Of a DNA stretch of 63,403 bases, positions 24,720 to 33,031 are shown piece after piece (the stretch's first letter is position 1; each line of letters begins with the position of its first letter). Where the stretch lies: NCBI RefSeq assembly GCF_003946025.1, contig NZ_RHNR01000007.1, forward strand, positions 1 through 63,403, given 5' to 3'. The DNA comes from Lacticaseibacillus songhuajiangensis (GTDB taxonomy: Bacteria; Bacillota; Bacilli; Lactobacillales; Lactobacillaceae). Both the position numbers and the translations under genes were made by a program. The notes under the pieces are model-generated. The model was not told the DNA's origin. It made no database searches and saw nothing but the letters and a program-made list of their open reading frames with translations.

Positions 24720-24947
24720 ATGAGTGAATCTATTTTCTTCAACCAGGGCGATGCATTGGCTCGGGACTTCGACTACTCAGCAGCACGGCGCAGTGCGCAG
24801 ATCTACAAGGCACGCAATGAAATTCAGGGCGGCCTCGTGGTCGCAAAGGACGACTCCGGCAAGTTTTCCGTCTTCTACGAAAGTGACGCGGCGCCGAGCG
24901 ATGACGCAGCGGGTAAGGAGAAGTACACCGTCCTTGAACGTCTTTAA
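24720..24947 (+). CDS. Small hypothetical protein
   Basis: A 75-residue soluble protein with YSAARRSAQIYKARNEIQGG and VVAKDDSGKFSVFYESD, which suggest a short beta-alpha fold; no family is recognised. The start follows AAAGGCGGG. It has a consensus promoter and a 150-base structured leader containing a family-2 hairpin. The next small membrane-protein gene overlaps its 3' end by 14 bases. Confidence 0.65.
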   Translation: MSESIFFNQGDALARDFDYSAARRSAQIYKARNEIQGGLVVAKDDSGKFSVFYESDAAPSDDAAGKEKYTVLERL

Positions 24948-25125
24948 AACCCATCCAATCAGCACTAGACTCGTATTACTGCTTATCATCGTTGCCTGCG
25001 GTTTCGGCATTCACGCCCTGTTGCGGCGGAGTTTGACGAACCTGGGCATGCTGACTGCACTCGCCGTGATTATCGGTGCTAGTGCTGCAGTACTGGTGAT
25101 GAGTTTCTGGCCACAAGCAAAGTAA
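24934..25125 (+). CDS. Small two-helix membrane protein (DUF3188-like)
   Basis: About 63 residues with two transmembrane segments (RLVLLLIIVACGFGIHALL and LGMLTALAVIIGASAAVLVM) and a short basic end. The best start is TTG at 24934, overlapping the preceding gene in another frame, so translation is probably coupled; AAGGAG lies 13 bases upstream, a long spacing. Size and topology fit small lactobacillus membrane proteins such as DUF3188, which I propose only tentatively. Confidence 0.5.
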   Translation: MNVFKTHPISTRLVLLLIIVACGFGIHALLRRSLTNLGMLTALAVIIGASAAVLVMSFWPQAK

Positions 25126-25156
25126 AACGCCCATCCAAAACGGATGAGCGTTTTCT
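25124..25156. terminator. Bidirectional terminator
   Basis: AAAACGC-CATCC pairs with GGATG-GCGTTTT around an AAAAC loop; a T-rich tail follows on both strands. It lies between the convergent small membrane-protein gene and scrR. Confidence 0.8.
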
Positions 25157-25157
25157 T

Positions 25158-26141
25158 TTACCCTAATAATGTCCGGCCAGCCTTCAACTCAACCGGCAAT
25201 TCATACTGTGGTTCAACCTTAGCATCTGCATCTTCAACCTGCTTCAGCAAAATATCAATCATCAATTCACAAAGTGCGGAAATAGGTTGCATCACTGTTG
25301 CCAGATCTGGGAAGTAGTTACGAATGAGCTGACTGCCATCATAACCGACAACCCGCATATCCGTCGGCACGGAGATCCCCAGTTGCCGCGCAACCTCCAG
25401 CACCATCATGGCGGTTAAATCATCAGAAGCAAAAATGCCATCTGGTTTTTCGTGCTGGAGAACCTCCCGAATTTTGGCCCATTTGAGTTCAGTTTGCATG
25501 CTGAATGGTAGTTCCAACACGTGCTGCGCCAAACTGCCTTCCGCCATCACCTGCTGGTAACCAACCAGTCGCTGGTTGGTTGGACTGAGCGGCCGGTTGG
25601 CCCCCGTCAACATCCAAACGTTCTGGGCACCAGTGCGCAGCAAGCCGCGCGTGGCAATCTGCCCGCCCATAAGGTTGTCCGAACTTACAATCGGAATGCC
25701 AGCGGCGATGTGGCGGTCGAAGGAGACGATTGGCGCTTCAATGCGCTCGTACTCCTCAATCGTCATGTTGTGCGTTCCGGTGATGATGCCGTCAACCTGG
25801 TTAGCCAGCAGCATGCGCACATATTCACGTTCCTTATCGGCATTATTGACCGAGTTACATAGGATCACCCGATAACCCTTGGCAAACAACATGTTTTCGA
25901 GGGTTTGCACAATTTCGCCGAAGAAGGGATTCGTCACGCCGGGGAAAATCAAGCCGACCAATTTAGTCTTTTTGCCCTGTAGGGAGCGGGCGCTCGTATT
26001 CGGCGCGTAGTTGAGTTCGCGCATTGCGGCAAAAACTTTTTGCTTCGTTTTTTCCGATAACGAACCATAATTGTTAATCACGCGGGAAACGGTCGTCACC
26101 GATACTCCCGCCAATGCTGCGACATCTGCTAGTTTCGCCAT
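25158..26141 (-). CDS. scrR: LacI-family repressor, sucrose operon regulator ScrR
   Basis: A 327-residue LacI/GalR regulator. The N-terminal helix-turn-helix and hinge are clear (MAKLADVAALAGVSVTTVSR and NYAPNTSARSLQ), followed by a periplasmic-binding-like effector domain (LVGLIFPGVTNPFFGEI). Sugar specificity is inferred from context: it follows scrB after 10 bases and faces scrA-scrK. It starts at 26139-26141 behind AAGGAG; the upstream frame runs into scrB. The palindromes at 27603-27692 are its likely operators. Confidence 0.85.
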   Translation of the reverse strand: MAKLADVAALAGVSVTTVSRVINNYGSLSEKTKQKVFAAMRELNYAPNTSARSLQGKKTKLVGLIFPGVTNPFFGEIVQTLENMLFAKGYRVILCNSVNNADKEREYVRMLLANQVDGIITGTHNMTIEEYERIEAPIVSFDRHIAAGIPIVSSDNLMGGQIATRGLLRTGAQNVWMLTGANRPLSPTNQRLVGYQQVMAEGSLAQHVLELPFSMQTELKWAKIREVLQHEKPDGIFASDDLTAMMVLEVARQLGISVPTDMRVVGYDGSQLIRNYFPDLATVMQPISALCELMIDILLKQVEDADAKVEPQYELPVELKAGRTLLG

Positions 26142-26151
26142 GTTGAGCTCC

Positions 26152-27585
26152 TTAGAAAATTCTGGCCATCTCCCGGCCGCTAACGCGAACCCGTGCTTGC
26201 CCTTGTTGTTGCACCCGCCAGTCAGTTGGTGTTGCTGGAAAGTAGCGTCCGGACAGCACGCCGCGGCCATCTGCTAGATACAGTTCAAAGCAAGACGCGT
26301 CGAGGTACAAATCCGCGCTCCGGCACCCCGCGGGTAATTGCAGGGACCGTTCGTGACCGAATTCATCGCTGCTGACGGCAGCCACGTTTGCGCGATCCAC
26401 ACTAATTGTCTGGTCAGTCACGTGGACGGTCAGTCCCTCATGATCATTACCAATAAACACGGATTCGTCCGTCCGCGCATCCCATTCAAGATGTAATACA
26501 CTCGTGAGCTTAATTTTAGCACTTAAGTCTGCTATTGGGGCGCCAATCAGGGCATCCACCACGGGGAGCTGAATCAGCCGCTGATCACGAATGTGTAGTT
26601 CCCGCACGAGGCTGTAGCAACCCTGCCAATCTTCTGCATCACTCGCATAACTTGAATCGGGTAGTCCCAACCAGCTAATTAAACGCGCACCCTGTTCCGG
26701 TGAATTGGCCACCTGCGCCGCGTAGCAATCAAAACCCGCATCCAAGCTATGCAGCGGCCCCGGATTCACGAGCTTGTGTTTTGCCAAGTCGATACCGTCT
26801 GCCACCAAGTACATATTCGGGTAAATATTGGCGTAAGCCTGAATGTTCTGATCGAGTCCCTGCGGGCAGAAAATCAGGGCGACTTTACCATCAGCAAAAG
26901 CCAGGTTGGGACATTCAATCATGTAGCCTAAACTATCAAAGCCAAAATCCAGCGGGCCGTCAAACTGCCACGGTCCTTCCGGCGTCGGTGCTGAATAAAC
27001 GAGAATGGTTCCGCGCAGGTCTGCACGCTGCGCTCCCAGAATCGCGTAGTAACGGCCGTCATGCGCCAGAATTTGGGGATCGCGAAAATGTGCGGTGTAC
27101 CCTTCCGGTTGGCCGTCAATTAACGGTTGGCTTAATTCATGAATGCTGCCGTCAGTGGCCACCCACGCCCCGAGTTGTGAGCTAATGCGCCCGCCATCAC
27201 TCGTGCGCACATTACCCGTGTACATCAGAAAACGATGACTGCCCACCGCGATGGCCGAACCAGAATAGACCCCTTGCGTTGAGTATGGCGCATGCGGCTG
27301 CAAGCCAAGACCATCATCCTGCCAGTGCTGCAAATCCGTTGAGCTCATCTCGTGCCAGGATTTCAGGCCGTGCACTGGACCATATGGAAAATTCTGATAG
27401 GACACGTGCCACCGCCCGTTCGCATAAACAAAGCCGTTGGGATCATTCATCAAACCGCTTTGCGGCTGAAGGTGATAATTGAGGTGCCACTTAGAAGTGC
27501 GTTGCTTGTTTTGCAGCTCAGCTAGTTCCTCTTGTGAATAAGATGCGTAAGGTGCATACCGTTCTTCAGTCGTCCATCGTTTCAT
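26152..27585 (-). CDS. scrB: Sucrose-6-phosphate hydrolase (GH32)
   Basis: A 477-residue glycoside hydrolase of family 32. It has the nucleophile region LMNDPNGFVY, the FRDP motif (HFRDPQI) and the EC(P) acid/base motif (YMIECPN), then a C-terminal beta-sandwich ending near GREMARIF. It splits sucrose-6-phosphate, made by the PTS encoded divergently, into glucose-6-phosphate and fructose. The start at 27583-27585 follows AAAAGGAG. It forms an operon with scrR and lies under a LacI-type operator. Confidence 0.93.
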   Translation of the reverse strand: MKRWTTEERYAPYASYSQEELAELQNKQRTSKWHLNYHLQPQSGLMNDPNGFVYANGRWHVSYQNFPYGPVHGLKSWHEMSSTDLQHWQDDGLGLQPHAPYSTQGVYSGSAIAVGSHRFLMYTGNVRTSDGGRISSQLGAWVATDGSIHELSQPLIDGQPEGYTAHFRDPQILAHDGRYYAILGAQRADLRGTILVYSAPTPEGPWQFDGPLDFGFDSLGYMIECPNLAFADGKVALIFCPQGLDQNIQAYANIYPNMYLVADGIDLAKHKLVNPGPLHSLDAGFDCYAAQVANSPEQGARLISWLGLPDSSYASDAEDWQGCYSLVRELHIRDQRLIQLPVVDALIGAPIADLSAKIKLTSVLHLEWDARTDESVFIGNDHEGLTVHVTDQTISVDRANVAAVSSDEFGHERSLQLPAGCRSADLYLDASCFELYLADGRGVLSGRYFPATPTDWRVQQQGQARVRVSGREMARIF

Positions 27586-27602
27586 AATTAATCTCCTTTT
27601 GG

Positions 27603-27615
27603 GTAACCGCTTAAC
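27603..27615. promoter_or_regulatory. Putative ScrR operator at the scrB start region
   Basis: GTAACCGCTTAAC is an imperfect palindrome of the LacI type, located between the likely -10 of scrB (TACACT, minus strand, near 27625) and its start codon. It resembles the two sites at 27658-27692 (core AAACGCTT / AAGCACTT). Confidence 0.55.
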
Positions 27616-27657
27616 ACCCATAGTGTAGCATCTCAATCTGTTTTTGAAAAGCTAATT

Positions 27658-27695
27658 GATAAACGCTTGACAATTATTTAGTAAGCACTTACACT
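27658..27695 (+). promoter_or_regulatory. scrA promoter with two overlapping LacI-type sites
   Basis: TTGACA (27667-27672), a 17-base spacer and TACACT (27690-27695) form a good promoter. GATAAACGCTTGAC (27658-27671) overlaps the -35 and GTAAGCACTTAC (27681-27692) overlaps the spacer and -10. Together they fit repression by ScrR in the absence of sucrose. Confidence 0.65.
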
Positions 27696-27753
27696 GGCGT
27701 TGTAGCAAAATGAAATTATTCATATTCATCGTGAACACAAGGAGGCAATCAGC

Positions 27754-29718
27754 ATGAATCACAAAAAAGCCGCTCAGGATATTCTCCAAGAAGTCGGCCC
27801 GGATAACATCATTGCTGCCGCGCACTGCGCGACGCGTCTACGTCTGGTCATTAAGGACGAAAGTAAGATTGACCAGAAGGGGCTCGACAACGACCCCGCC
27901 GTTAAGGGGACTTTCCGCGTTAACGGTCAATACCAAATCATTATCGGACCCGGTGACGTGGACAAGGTGTACGCCCACCTCATCCAGGAGACTGGACTTA
28001 AGGAAGTCACACCTGACGACTTGAAGAAGGTCAGCGCTAACGGCGGCAAAACCAATCCCTTCATGGCGCTAATCAAGGTGCTCTCAGACATCTTCGTTCC
28101 CCTGATTCCAGCGCTGGTCGCGGGTGGCCTGCTCATGGCCCTCAACAACGTGCTGGTGTCGCAAGGCCTCTTCGGTGCGAAGTCGCTGGTGCAGATGTAC
28201 CCCGGCATCAAGGGACTGGCGGACATGATTAACACCTTCGCCTCCGCGCCTTTTGCCTTCCTGCCAATTCTGCTGGGCTTCTCCGCAACCCGGCGCTTCG
28301 GGGGGAATGCCTACCTCGGCGCCACCATGGGCATGATTATGGTCATGCCTGCCCTAGTCAATGGCTACAATGTTTCCGCCGCGATGTCCGCGGGCACCAT
28401 GACCTACTGGAACATTTTCGGCTGGCACATTGCCCAAGCTGGTTATCAGGGTCAGGTTCTTCCGGTCCTCGCCGTGGCCTTCATCTTGGCAGTCGTTGAA
28501 AAATGGCTCCACAAACGCATGCCGGCAACCCTGGACTTCATCTTCACCCCAATGATCACCATCATCTTCACCGCCTTCATCACCTTCGCCTTCGTTGGCC
28601 CTGTTCTGCGGGTTGTCGGCGACGGTCTGACCAACGGGATTGTTTACCTCTACAACGCTTCCGGTGCAGTTGGTTCCACCATCTTCGGTTTGGTCTACTC
28701 CCCAATCGTGATTACAGGTCTGCACCAGAGTTTTCCAGCCATCGAAACGCAACTGCTCGCCAACATTGCCAAAACCGGTGGTGACCTCTTCTTCCCAATT
28801 GCCTCCATGGCGAACGCCGCTCAGGGGGCCGCTACTTTGGCCGTCTTCTTCCTGACCAAGAACGCTAAGGAAAAGGGACTGGCAACCTCCTCAGGGATTT
28901 CCGCCCTGCTCGGAATTACGGAGCCAGCTATTTTCGGGGTTAACCTGAAGAAGCGTTACCCCTTCTTTGCCGGCATGATTGGTAGTGCCGTTGGCTGTCT
29001 CATCGTTGGCCTCTTCGGCATTCGCTCCTCCGCACTGGGCGCTGCCGGTATCATCGGTTTCATCTCCATTCCGGTCAAATTCTACCTGCCATTCTTCATC
29101 GCTATTGGCCTCAGCATCGTAGTCGCCTTCACGGGTACGCTGCTTTACGGCAAGCGCTTTGCCAAGAGTACTGACAGCGATGAAACCACGCCAGCAGTCG
29201 ACGCGGACACCGTGCCTGCGAGCGCCGTGAACGATGGTGTCATTGCCGCCCCTGTTGCCGGCACACTTGCCAGCCTCAAGAGCGTCAACGACCAGGTTTT
29301 CTCCAGCGAAATGATGGGTAAAGGCGCTGCGATTATCCCAACCGACGGGAATGTCTACGCGCCGGTTAGCGGCAAAATCACCGTTGCCTACCCCACTATG
29401 CACGCTTACGGACTGCAGGCCGACGATGGCGCCGAAGTGCTCATTCACTTGGGCATTGATACCGTCAAGCTGAATGGCGAGCACTTCACAACCAGCGTCA
29501 AGCAAGGGGACACCGTGTCCGCCGGCACACTGCTGGGCACGATGGATCTGTCCGCCTTGCAAAAGGCCGGCTACGATACCACGGTCATGGTTGTCGTCAC
29601 CAACACTGGCAGTTACGCGAGCGTCAACCGGATTGACACGCAAGACGTTACTAAAGGCGATGCCATCATCGCCCTCACCAAGCAAACTGCAACGGCACCA
29701 ATCGCTGCAAACATCTAA
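27754..29718 (+). CDS. scrA: Sucrose PTS transporter EIIBCA
   Basis: A 654-residue fusion. Residues 1-85 are EIIB with phosphorylatable C25 ([11 protein letters not shown]); about 105-460 is the membrane EIIC with eight to ten hydrophobic segments and the loop [12 protein letters not shown]; about 490-654 is an EIIA of the glucose type with active H565 (LIHLGIDTV). It takes up sucrose as sucrose-6-phosphate. Domain order and length are typical of lactobacilli. The start follows AAGGAGG. scrK follows after 10 bases, and scrB/scrR are divergent. Confidence 0.93.
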   Translation: MNHKKAAQDILQEVGPDNIIAAAHCATRLRLVIKDESKIDQKGLDNDPAVKGTFRVNGQYQIIIGPGDVDKVYAHLIQETGLKEVTPDDLKKVSANGGKTNPFMALIKVLSDIFVPLIPALVAGGLLMALNNVLVSQGLFGAKSLVQMYPGIKGLADMINTFASAPFAFLPILLGFSATRRFGGNAYLGATMGMIMVMPALVNGYNVSAAMSAGTMTYWNIFGWHIAQAGYQGQVLPVLAVAFILAVVEKWLHKRMPATLDFIFTPMITIIFTAFITFAFVGPVLRVVGDGLTNGIVYLYNASGAVGSTIFGLVYSPIVITGLHQSFPAIETQLLANIAKTGGDLFFPIASMANAAQGAATLAVFFLTKNAKEKGLATSSGISALLGITEPAIFGVNLKKRYPFFAGMIGSAVGCLIVGLFGIRSSALGAAGIIGFISIPVKFYLPFFIAIGLSIVVAFTGTLLYGKRFAKSTDSDETTPAVDADTVPASAVNDGVIAAPVAGTLASLKSVNDQVFSSEMMGKGAAIIPTDGNVYAPVSGKITVAYPTMHAYGLQADDGAEVLIHLGIDTVKLNGEHFTTSVKQGDTVSAGTLLGTMDLSALQKAGYDTTVMVVVTNTGSYASVNRIDTQDVTKGDAIIALTKQTATAPIAANI

Positions 29719-29728
29719 GGAGGCACTT

Positions 29729-30595
29729 ATGAAACTCGGTGCAATTGAAGCAGGTGGTACTAAATTCGTATGTGCCACCGGTGATGAGAAGCTCAATATC
29801 GACAAACGCATTGCGTTCCCTACGACCACACCGGAAGAAACGCTCGCGCGCACCATCGCGTTCTTCAAGGAGAATCCCGTTGATGCACTCGGCATTGGCT
29901 CGTTCGGTCCGATTGACCTCAGACCCGAATCTCCCACCTATGGTTACGTGACTTCCACGCCAAAACCAGGCTGGGCCAATACTGACTTCCTCGGGACACT
30001 GCGCAGTGCCCTCGCAATTCCGGCCGCTTGGACCACCGACGTGAACGAGGCGGCATTTGGTGAAATGACACTCGGCGTTTCACAAGCGGACGACACCAGC
30101 ATTTATGTCACCATCGGTACCGGTATCGGTGCAGGAGTGGTCAACCGGCACGCACTCTATGTCGGCCGCACGCATCCGGAAGTCGGCCACTTCATTTTGC
30201 ATCGTCAGCCAGATGACACCATGGTCAGCACCTGTCCGTACCACGAAAACTGTGCTGAAGGTCTTGCGGCCGGCCCCGCCGTCAATAAGCGCGCCGGCAT
30301 GGCAGCTAAAGATGTCCCGGCAGACAACCCACTCTGGACAATTGAAGCAAACTACATCGCCCAGTTGTGCGTCGACCTCACGCTCGCTTTCGCACCTGAC
30401 AAGATCATCCTGAACGGCGGTGTGATGCACCAAACCCAGCTTTTCAACCTAGTGCGGCGCGAGTTTTCAGAATTGCTTAATGACTACGTGAACACGCCAC
30501 CGCTTACCGAGTACATTGTCCCTGCCGGTCTCGGCGAAGAGTCCGGGGTTATCGGCGGATTGGCACTGGCTAGAGAAACACGCCGAAGCAATTAA
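29729..30595 (+). CDS. scrK: Fructokinase (ROK family)
   Basis: A 288-residue ROK kinase: MKLGAIEAGGTKFVCATG phosphate loop, DVNEAAFGE catalytic region, ATP site VTIGTGIGAGVV, and the zinc site GHFILHRQ with CPYHENCAEG (H, C, C). It phosphorylates the fructose released by sucrose-6-phosphate hydrolase. It starts behind AAGGAGG, 10 bases after scrA, and closes the sucrose operon; the family-2 hairpin at 30.6 kb follows. Confidence 0.93.
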   Translation: MKLGAIEAGGTKFVCATGDEKLNIDKRIAFPTTTPEETLARTIAFFKENPVDALGIGSFGPIDLRPESPTYGYVTSTPKPGWANTDFLGTLRSALAIPAAWTTDVNEAAFGEMTLGVSQADDTSIYVTIGTGIGAGVVNRHALYVGRTHPEVGHFILHRQPDDTMVSTCPYHENCAEGLAAGPAVNKRAGMAAKDVPADNPLWTIEANYIAQLCVDLTLAFAPDKIILNGGVMHQTQLFNLVRREFSELLNDYVNTPPLTEYIVPAGLGEESGVIGGLALARETRRSN

Positions 30596-30615
30596 CATCA
30601 ACTTAACAGCATGTA

Positions 30616-30786
30616 AAAAGGGGCTGTTACAAAAGTCTTTAGCACACGAATATTACATCATGGTCGCGTGCCAAAAGGCAGCTCCCTAACATACAAACAG
30701 GCCCCAGCCAGAATCCTAAGTTCGGGATTCTGGCCGGGGCCTGCTTGTATATCGGGAGCTAACCGCCTTTTGGCACAGCCCCTTTT
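30616..30786. repeat. Long hairpin repeat, family 2, copy 3 (also a likely terminator)
   Basis: AAAAGGGGCTGT (30616-30627) pairs with ACAGCCCCTTTT (30775-30786). Within it, GCCAAAAGGC/GCCTTTTGGC, GGAGCT-type pairs, ACAGGCCCC/GGGGCCTG and the apex AGAATCCTAAGTTCGGGATTCT lie in order. The apex CCTAAGTTCGGG matches the other two copies. It sits between the convergent scrK and the 30.8-kb gene and could end both transcripts. Confidence 0.7.
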
Positions 30787-30797
30787 GCGTACATATT

Positions 30798-31430
30798 CTA
30801 CTTGTTCAGTGGTTCCACGTTAATCAGCTGCTTGTTTGGCACCCGGATAATCGTGAAGTAATCTGCCCGCCGGCCGGCACGCATGCCCAGGCCGTTCAGG
30901 AAGTTATTCTTGTAGCGCGCACTGACAGTTGCGGCAAAAGCCTTGTCCGTCGTCTTGTCGAGTTCAAGCAGCTTCTTCTTGGACCATGGGTAAGCTGACG
31001 CACTCACTGGCAATGGGCTCGCATCAGACGCCACGTCGGCGTTCTGGCTGGTCACCTGCACCTTGGTGCCTTCGCTCCAGTAGGTGTAGTGGCGCAGCGG
31101 CGACTTGGCCGTCTGGCTCTGCACTGTCACGTAGTACTGCTGCTCCTCGTCAATCTGCATGACCAGCGGCGCGTAGCTGTGCTTCACAGTGACATCGTTG
31201 CCACTCGTGTAGTCCACAGGCCGCACCCAAGCCGCAAAGAACAAACCATACGCTGCGGCCAGGAACACCAGGACTTCCACGATGTCAATCGCAATCGTTT
31301 TGCCTGAGCGCTTCTTGCCGTGCACCACAATCATGCGTAGGTGCCGCGAGCGGATGTTGTTCACGATGAAAATCAGGTAGACAATCACTGCCAACCACGC
31401 CACAATGCCAATCAGGTTCCAAACGTTCAT
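30798..31430 (-). CDS. Membrane-anchored protein (LVIS_2131-type)
   Basis: A 210-residue protein: two N-terminal transmembrane helices (about 4-25 and 48-68) separated by a basic cytoplasmic loop (NNIRSRHLRMIVVHGKKRSG), then a 140-residue extracytoplasmic domain with YYVTVQSQTAKSPLRHYTYW. It resembles what I recall as the LVIS_2131 family of lactobacilli, whose function is unknown. The start at 31428-31430 follows AAGGAGC; the longer frame lacks a ribosome site. It stands alone. Confidence 0.7.
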   Translation of the reverse strand: MNVWNLIGIVAWLAVIVYLIFIVNNIRSRHLRMIVVHGKKRSGKTIAIDIVEVLVFLAAAYGLFFAAWVRPVDYTSGNDVTVKHSYAPLVMQIDEEQQYYVTVQSQTAKSPLRHYTYWSEGTKVQVTSQNADVASDASPLPVSASAYPWSKKKLLELDKTTDKAFAATVSARYKNNFLNGLGMRAGRRADYFTIIRVPNKQLINVEPLNK

Positions 31431-31560
31431 TTCTAGCTCCTTATAACGCCGTGATGACTTCTGGCTTTGAGCCAGACCGCATTCAGCCACGAATCTTTTT
31501 AATTACTATACCACCCATGGCCGACGCACGGTACCAAGCACTGCACTCTAAACAAAAGTT

Positions 31561-32922
31561 TTACGCTTGCGCGCTGGTTTCCTGGTTCACTGCGGCGTGA
31601 CCGAGCAGGTTCAGGTAGTTCCACGGCCGGTCATAGCTCGGGTTGAATAACATGTCTACGTAAGCCAAGTCGTCAATCGTGTTCTGGTTCTGAATCATGA
31701 CGGACAAAAGGTTAGCACACATCGACACGTCCATCTTGCTGTAGAACTGGGCGCCGAGGATCCGGCGGTTGCTGCTGTCGTATACCAAGGTCATCGCGAT
31801 TTCAGCGTTGGTGGGCATGAATTCCGGTCGATAGTTGTCCACCAGGTGCACGGACTTCGCCGTTGGAATGTAGCCCTGCGCCTTCTCTAATGTCAACCCA
31901 GTCGTCGCCATCGTCTTGCCGAAAATGTTCAGGGCACTGGTCGATTGCGTCCCCATGTACTTCACGGAGCCGTACTTGACGATGTTGGCACCAGCAATTT
32001 TGCCCATGCGCACCGCGTTGGTAGCCAGTGGTGCGTAGACATCTTTGCCAAGCGGGTTGAAGTGGACCGCTGCCGAGTCGCCGGCCGCGAAAATATCGGG
32101 GTCGCTCGTCTGCATGTAGTCGTTGACCTTAATTGCCTGCTTGTCGGTCATGTCGACCATGCCGCGCAGCAGCTCGGTTGTCGGTGAGAAGCCCACGCAG
32201 CAAATGGCCATATCGGCGTGCAATTCGCCACGGGTCGTGCGGATGTAGACGCCGCCGTCATCTTCGGGCTCGAACTTGAGCACGCGCTCGTTGTCATGAA
32301 CATCGACGCCACTGGCGAGGAGGTCATCATGAATTTTGGTGGCAATATCGGTATCGACGTAGTGGCCGAGCAGGTGCCGGCGGCCGCTGACCATGGAGGT
32401 CTTGAAGCCGCGGCGGCTCAGTGCTTCGGCAAGTTCGGTGCCGATGTAGCCCCCACCCACAATTGCAATTGTCTTGGCGTCGAAACTGGCTTCCTTGATG
32501 CTCATCGCGTCATCGTAAGTCTTGCACAGGTATACGCCCGGCGTGTTGATGCCCTTGATGGACGGCACAACGGGGTAAGACCCTGTGGTCATGATGATCT
32601 TGTCGTAGCTTTCGCTCATCATCTCGCCGGTCACTAGGTCCTGAACCTCAATCACCTTGAGGTCGGGGTGAATGGCCACGACGTCGGTGCGCATGTTGAC
32701 GTGCACGTTGGGGCCGAGGTTCTCCAGGTCCTGCGCGGTCGCGTAGAAGACCTTGCTGAGCTGGTCAACAACGCCTTCAAGGTACAGATAAATCCCGCAA
32801 GGCAGGAATGAAATGTCGTTGCGGCGTTCGTAAACGAGCACCTCAGCCTGTGGATCTCTAGCCAAAATTTCTTGAACAGCGGCCGTCCCTGCGTGCGTAC
32901 AGCCAATTACAATTGTTTTCAT
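31561..32922 (-). CDS. nox: FAD-dependent NADH oxidase (H2O-forming type)
   Basis: A 453-residue flavoprotein of the CoA-disulfide reductase/NADH oxidase group. H10 (GCTHAGTAA) and redox C42 (SFLPCG) match the positions of Enterococcus NADH oxidase. The NADH-binding fold is IVGGGYIGTELAE and the second FAD motif DIFAAGDSA. A C-terminal dimerisation domain closes the protein. It reoxidises NADH with oxygen, useful in heterolactic metabolism and consistent with the phosphoketolase at 46 kb. NADH peroxidase is an alternative that sequence alone does not fully exclude. Confidence 0.88.
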   Translation of the reverse strand: MKTIVIGCTHAGTAAVQEILARDPQAEVLVYERRNDISFLPCGIYLYLEGVVDQLSKVFYATAQDLENLGPNVHVNMRTDVVAIHPDLKVIEVQDLVTGEMMSESYDKIIMTTGSYPVVPSIKGINTPGVYLCKTYDDAMSIKEASFDAKTIAIVGGGYIGTELAEALSRRGFKTSMVSGRRHLLGHYVDTDIATKIHDDLLASGVDVHDNERVLKFEPEDDGGVYIRTTRGELHADMAICCVGFSPTTELLRGMVDMTDKQAIKVNDYMQTSDPDIFAAGDSAAVHFNPLGKDVYAPLATNAVRMGKIAGANIVKYGSVKYMGTQSTSALNIFGKTMATTGLTLEKAQGYIPTAKSVHLVDNYRPEFMPTNAEIAMTLVYDSSNRRILGAQFYSKMDVSMCANLLSVMIQNQNTIDDLAYVDMLFNPSYDRPWNYLNLLGHAAVNQETSAQA

Positions 32923-33031
32923 ATTTGCAGTCCTCTATCAATCAGTGGCTGCGTCATCTAAGGTGCAGCCATCCCCCGTGTGCTTTGTTACTTTATTCTA
33001 CCAGAAGTGAGCGGTTATTGCTTGAGTGGGG

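Noticed and set aside
24724..24933. N-terminal extension of the small membrane protein in the other frame
   Set aside because: It overlaps the 24720 gene throughout, has unusual composition and no ribosome site; only the part from 24934 looks real.
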